From contig CAZPMC010000056.1 in NCBI GenBank assembly GCA_964587755.1, positions 1-8,871 on the forward strand: a DNA stretch of 8,871 nt. The letters are read 5' to 3'. A program made the position numbers and the translations under genes. The first letter of the stretch is position 1; every line of letters begins with the position of its first letter. Positions 6,433-8,871 of this stretch are shown in pieces. This DNA is from CAZPMC01 sp964587755. Lineage in GTDB: Bacteria > Bacillota > Clostridia > Acetivibrionales > DTU013. The notes beneath the pieces are model-generated. The model was not told where the DNA came from and did not search any database. It worked only from the letters and a program-made list of their open reading frames with translations.

Positions 6433-7341
6433 ATGAGGCTTACTGCTACTATAACCCTGTCTGATGAGGGGAAAACCGTAAAATATATACTTAAAAACAG
6501 ACTGAATATTTCAGGACGGCTAATAAAAAGGCTTAAGTTCTCAAATAAAATATTGCTCAATTCACAACCTGTCCATTTAAATACACAAGTTGCCCAAGGC
6601 GATTTTCTTGAAGCGATAATCGAGTTTGATGAGGTAAATGAGGATATAATCCCTGAAAAAATGGATTTGGACATAATTTATGAGGATGATTGTATTATAG
6701 CGGTTAACAAACCGGCTGACACCGTAATCCATCCGACTGCACTCCACTTTACAGGTACAGTTGCAAACGGACTTATGTACCATTTGCTTGAAAAGGGTGT
6801 AAAAACATTAATTCGTCCTGTCAGCAGACTTGACAGAAATACTTCAGGTATAGCTGTATTCGCTTTAAACCCCTTTATTCAAGAAAGTCTGGTCCGGCAA
6901 ATGAAAAGCTCTCAATATATAAAGGAATATATAGGCATTGTCCACGGTATAGTCAAAGAGTCGAAAGGCACAATTAACATGCCGATTGCCAGGGTTCCGG
7001 ACAGCATAATGCTTCGTCACGTTACAGATGACGGCGCCCCGTCCGTGACACACTTTGAAGTACTTGAACGCTTTAGCAGTGCTACTTTAATAAAATTCCT
7101 TCTCGAGACGGGAAGAACCCATCAAATCCGCGTCCACTGCCAGCATATGGGGCACCCTCTAATCGGAGATGAACTCTATTCTTTGCCTGTATATGAAGAT
7201 AATCTTAAAGAATCAATAAATAGACAATGTCTGCATTCTTCCCGAACCTCATTTACACACCCGTTTACAATGGAGAATATCAATCTATCAGCTCCCATAC
7301 CTTCTGATATGCAAAATGTATTGGAAATATTGAGAAAATAA
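6433..7341 (+). CDS. RluA-family RNA pseudouridine synthase
   Basis: Converts specific uridines in rRNA or tRNA to pseudouridine; the exact target cannot be read from the sequence. In 302 residues, an S4-like RNA-binding region covers about 10-65 (LNISGRLIKRLKFSNKILLN). The catalytic domain follows, with IYEDDCIIAVNKPADTVIHP (82-101), the catalytic aspartate D134 in RPVSRLDRNTSGIA, YIKEYIGIVHG, and the C-terminal ETGRTHQIRVHCQHMGHPLI-GDELY stretch. The usual His before RLD is Ser131 here. Length is normal for RluD/RluA-type enzymes. GAGGT lies 5 bases before the ATG. It is divergent from the division operon and 90 bases before the MerR gene. No clear terminator follows, so some read-through into the next gene is possible. 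Confidence 0.94.
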   Translation: MRLTATITLSDEGKTVKYILKNRLNISGRLIKRLKFSNKILLNSQPVHLNTQVAQGDFLEAIIEFDEVNEDIIPEKMDLDIIYEDDCIIAVNKPADTVIHPTALHFTGTVANGLMYHLLEKGVKTLIRPVSRLDRNTSGIAVFALNPFIQESLVRQMKSSQYIKEYIGIVHGIVKESKGTINMPIARVPDSIMLRHVTDDGAPSVTHFEVLERFSSATLIKFLLETGRTHQIRVHCQHMGHPLIGDELYSLPVYEDNLKESINRQCLHSSRTSFTHPFTMENINLSAPIPSDMQNVLEILRK

Positions 7342-7351
7342 TTGTAATTAA

Positions 7352-7380
7352 TTTACTTATATTCCTTCTAATGGTATTAT
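7352..7380 (+). promoter_or_regulatory. Candidate promoter for the MerR-type gene
   Basis: TTTACT (7352-7357), a 17-base spacer and TATTAT (7375-7380) match the vegetative consensus at 4 of 6 and 5 of 6 positions. The expected start point is near 7387, about 45 bases before the ATG. It begins 10 bases after the upstream stop codon, in an A+T-rich stretch where chance matches are easy. Confidence 0.55.
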
Positions 7381-7386
7381 AGGATT

Positions 7387-7400
7387 AGTTTGCGTAAACT
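7387..7400 (+). promoter_or_regulatory. Short inverted repeat at the likely start point (possible operator)
   Basis: AGTTTgcgtAAACT has two perfect 5-base arms around a 4-base centre. It lies at the predicted transcription start of the gene for a MerR-type DNA-binding protein, where an autoregulatory site would fit. It could also be a very weak hairpin. The arms are A+T-rich and short, so this may be chance. Confidence 0.25.
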
Positions 7401-7431
7401 CTTCTGTTTTTGTATTTAGGAGGATGAAATC

Positions 7432-8016
7432 ATGGAGATACTAAAGGAAAGATATAGCATTACAGAGCTAAGTGAGATTTTGGGTATTTCAGATCATGCA
7501 CTCAGGTTTTACGAAAAAGAATTTGAACTCCATATACCTAAGGACGAAAGAGGCAGACGATATTACACTACCGACATGGCAAATTTGATGTACAAGATTA
7601 AACTGATGCGAAGCGAAGGCCTTGAGATAAAAGCCATTAAAAAAATATTGAAGGAGGACTGTATCGTTCAGTCTCCCCAACCTCTCACTCCTTCCTTAAT
7701 ACCTCAAGAAACCACTTCCCTTTCGTCTCCCGCAAATGCAGAATTTGCAGCTATTCGCGAATTTTTTAATGAGTTTGCCCAGAATATCGTAAAAGACATA
7801 TCCACCGAACTTTCAATATCAAATGAGCATCTAACAAGAGAGATTTTGAAAAGTAAGCTGGAGCTGGGCGCCTGTGTCGAAAATGGCATGCGCAAACTGG
7901 AAAGTAAAATGGATAAACACTATGAAGAAGTAGACAGGGCTTTATCCAGGTGGAGAGAAAAAAGCAAAAAGAAACAACTCAATAAAATATTTCCGATTTT
8001 TCTAAAGAACAAATAG
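7432..8016 (+). CDS. MerR-type HTH protein with helical C-terminus and basic tail
   Basis: 194 residues. A winged helix-turn-helix of MerR type covers about 6-75: YSITELSEILGISDHALRFY, then a wing with KDERGRRYYT and the helix IKAIKKILKED. A Pro/Ser/Thr-rich linker (about 81-101) follows. A predicted helical, partly coiled-coil segment runs about 103-178. The end is strongly basic with hydrophobic residues (KKKQLNKIFPIFLKNK). There is no cysteine metal site and no ligand-binding domain like those of classical MerR sensors. It could be a transcription regulator. The outline also resembles DNA-bridging or anchoring proteins such as RacA, which binds DivIVA in B. subtilis; sequence identity to RacA is not evident. 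AGGAGG lies 8 bases before the ATG, which fixes the start. Confidence 0.85.
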   Translation: MEILKERYSITELSEILGISDHALRFYEKEFELHIPKDERGRRYYTTDMANLMYKIKLMRSEGLEIKAIKKILKEDCIVQSPQPLTPSLIPQETTSLSSPANAEFAAIREFFNEFAQNIVKDISTELSISNEHLTREILKSKLELGACVENGMRKLESKMDKHYEEVDRALSRWREKSKKKQLNKIFPIFLKNK

Positions 8017-8037
8017 AAACGATAGCTGGTATTCAAG

Positions 8038-8048
8038 GTGCCAGGCAC
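8038..8048. repeat. 11-base palindrome GTGCCAGGCAC
   Basis: GTGCC-A-GGCAC is a perfect odd-centred palindrome 21 bases after the MerR-type stop codon. It is G+C-rich in an otherwise A+T-rich spacer. A one-base loop cannot fold well as a hairpin, and no T-run follows directly, so it is a poor terminator. Similar short palindromes recur as dispersed REP-like elements in some Firmicutes genomes (from memory). Only one copy occurs in this window. Confidence 0.4.
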
Positions 8049-8102
8049 TGAAGTTAATAAGTTTTGTTTTAGGGGCAAGGCAGCTAAAGCACAATAATCA
8101 TC

Positions 8103-8170
8103 CACCCGCATAGCGGTCAGTACGGAGCAATTGACCTTAAAATACCACGAGATAAAAATGGTGAACATCC
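8103..8170 (+). mobile_element. Remnant resembling an IS256-family (mutator) transposase
   Basis: The plus-strand frame starting at 8103 reads HPHSGQYGAIDLKIPRDKN followed by GEHP. The pattern YG-x-I-x-L-x-IPRDxNGE matches the well-known N-terminal region of IS256-type transposases, where YGE-(I/V)-x-L-x-(I/V)-PRDRNG is typical. A stop (TAA at 8085-8087) lies upstream in frame and no start codon is available. The similarity ends about where the broken LuxR helix of the minus-strand pseudogene begins. No terminal inverted repeats are seen. The bases from 8049 to 8102 hold nothing I can identify. The match is short, hence the modest confidence. Confidence 0.5.
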
Positions 8171-8871
8171 AGCAATCTCCCGGTTGGATTTGCTTGATAG
8201 GATCAACTGCAATACCTCCTGCTCCCGGACAGTCAGCGGGTCAAGAGTTTTAATTTGACGATCAATGTCCGTTTGCTATGACTGACTCATATTGTCATAG
8301 GCGGCAAGGTAGGCATGGCTTTTCAGTAGTAAAACAAGCTGATGATTCAGCGGCGGCAGCATAACCAGTGTTACGCAGACCACAGAAAGAGCTATCACCG
8401 CAACCTCCGCTCCGAGAAGTCCAAAAGATGTTATGGCCATTCCCAGGATGCCTCCTCAAAGGACGCCGAATACATTGGCAGAAAGTCCAATGCCAAAGGT
8501 TTGTGTCGGGTTGTCCCTGTAATCCAGCATTTCTCCAAGGATGCTCCACCAAAACAGGTCAAAAATACCGCAAGCACCAAGCATCAGCGTATCCACAATA
8601 AGATAATCAACAGTTTTGCGCCCAAGCAGCATAAAGCAGATAAACGCTCCCATAATCATGGCCATTCCGACATACATAATTCTGGAACGGTTTGCTTTCG
8701 TAGGCAGGTTGCGCATGATAGCAAGTACCACAATATACGGCAAGGCCCAATACCAGCTCACCAGTCCTGTCAGATGGTCAAAAGCAGGATTGATAACCTC
8801 ATACATCAGCCCGGAATTGATCGTAATGATGAAGACAAAAAGACACAACAGCAGTAACGGCTTTAAAATGC
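8171..8871 (-). pseudogene. Decayed MFS transporter - LuxR HTH fusion gene (5' end outside window)
   Basis: One continuous minus-strand frame runs from the right edge to 8171. It first encodes the C-terminal half of a major facilitator transporter: hydrophobic segments, GLVSWYWALPYIVVLAIMR, LFWWSILGEMLDYRDNPTQ and FGIGLSANVFGVL. It then continues as GGILGMAITSFGLLGAEV and a last membrane span, followed by the start of a LuxR-type HTH (LDPLTVREQEVLQLIL, SNREIA). Two in-frame stops break it: TGA at 8458-8456 and TAG at 8278-8276 (CAG to TAG is a likely change). The HTH is cut after its second helix begins, so the recognition helix is missing. MFS-LuxR fusions occur in Clostridia and Desulfitobacterium-like bacteria (from memory). 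The intact protein was probably a membrane-bound regulator. No frameshift is needed to join the pieces. Confidence 0.8.

Noticed and set aside
7920..8168. Minus-strand open frame of 82 codons downstream of the MerR gene
   Set aside because: It spans the MerR 3' end, the spacer and the transposase-like fragment; no family resemblance was seen.
8295..8552. Minus-strand open frame of 85 codons overlapping the transporter
   Set aside because: It is in a different frame from the MFS-LuxR reading and only reflects G+C-rich codons; the true frame continues through the stops.
8342..8857. Plus-strand open frame of 171 codons in the decayed region
   Set aside because: It is antisense to the MFS-LuxR pseudogene; the His/Lys/Ser-rich translation looks like a shadow, and the minus frame shows clear transporter and HTH motifs.
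1..8871. CRISPR array, tRNA or rRNA genes
   Set aside because: No regularly spaced direct repeats, tRNA-like cloverleaf or conserved rRNA stretches were found; the only structured RNA is the T-box leader.

Overview
The window reads as chromosome of a Gram-positive, low to moderate G+C member of the Clostridia. The evidence is strong AGGAGG-type ribosome sites, a T-box leader on ileS, and the Firmicutes division cluster yggS-sepF-yggT-divIVA-ileS. A Ruminiclostridium/Acetivibrio-like anaerobe is my best guess, but that is inference from gene content only.

Bases 1-6287 are all on the minus strand, so transcription runs right to left. The order is a PLP-dependent methionine gamma-lyase-like enzyme, a single-pass HlyD-like adaptor protein, yggS (PLP homeostasis), sepF (FtsZ membrane anchor), yggT, divIVA, and then ileS, which runs off the left edge. 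The first six genes are packed with gaps of 14-40 bases or a 4-base overlap and look like one operon. A new near-consensus promoter starts 10 bases after the divIVA stop. It drives an isoleucine T-box riboswitch (specifier ATC, canonical T-box, intrinsic terminator) ahead of ileS. Isoleucyl-tRNA charging therefore controls ileS, whether its transcript starts at this promoter or reads through from the division genes.

Bases 6433-8016 are on the plus strand and diverge from the operon. They hold an RluA-family pseudouridine synthase and a MerR-type DNA-binding protein with a long helical C-terminus, which has its own candidate promoter. In outline (N-terminal MerR-like HTH, coiled-coil, basic tail) it recalls chromosome-organising proteins such as RacA, though sequence identity to RacA is not evident.

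Bases 8017-8871 are a decayed region. On the minus strand lies the C-terminal part of a major facilitator transporter fused to a LuxR-type HTH. It is broken by two in-frame stops and cut off in the middle of the HTH. Exactly at that cut, a plus-strand fragment resembling an IS256-family (mutator) transposase begins. An 11-base palindrome (GTGCCAGGCAC) lies just beyond. This looks like a graveyard of horizontally acquired or inactivated DNA next to the conserved division locus.

I found no CRISPR array, tRNA, rRNA or intact mobile element. Nothing here clearly amounts to a wholly new system. The best leads are the HlyD-like protein embedded in the division operon, the RacA-like MerR protein nearby, and the broken MFS-LuxR fusion.
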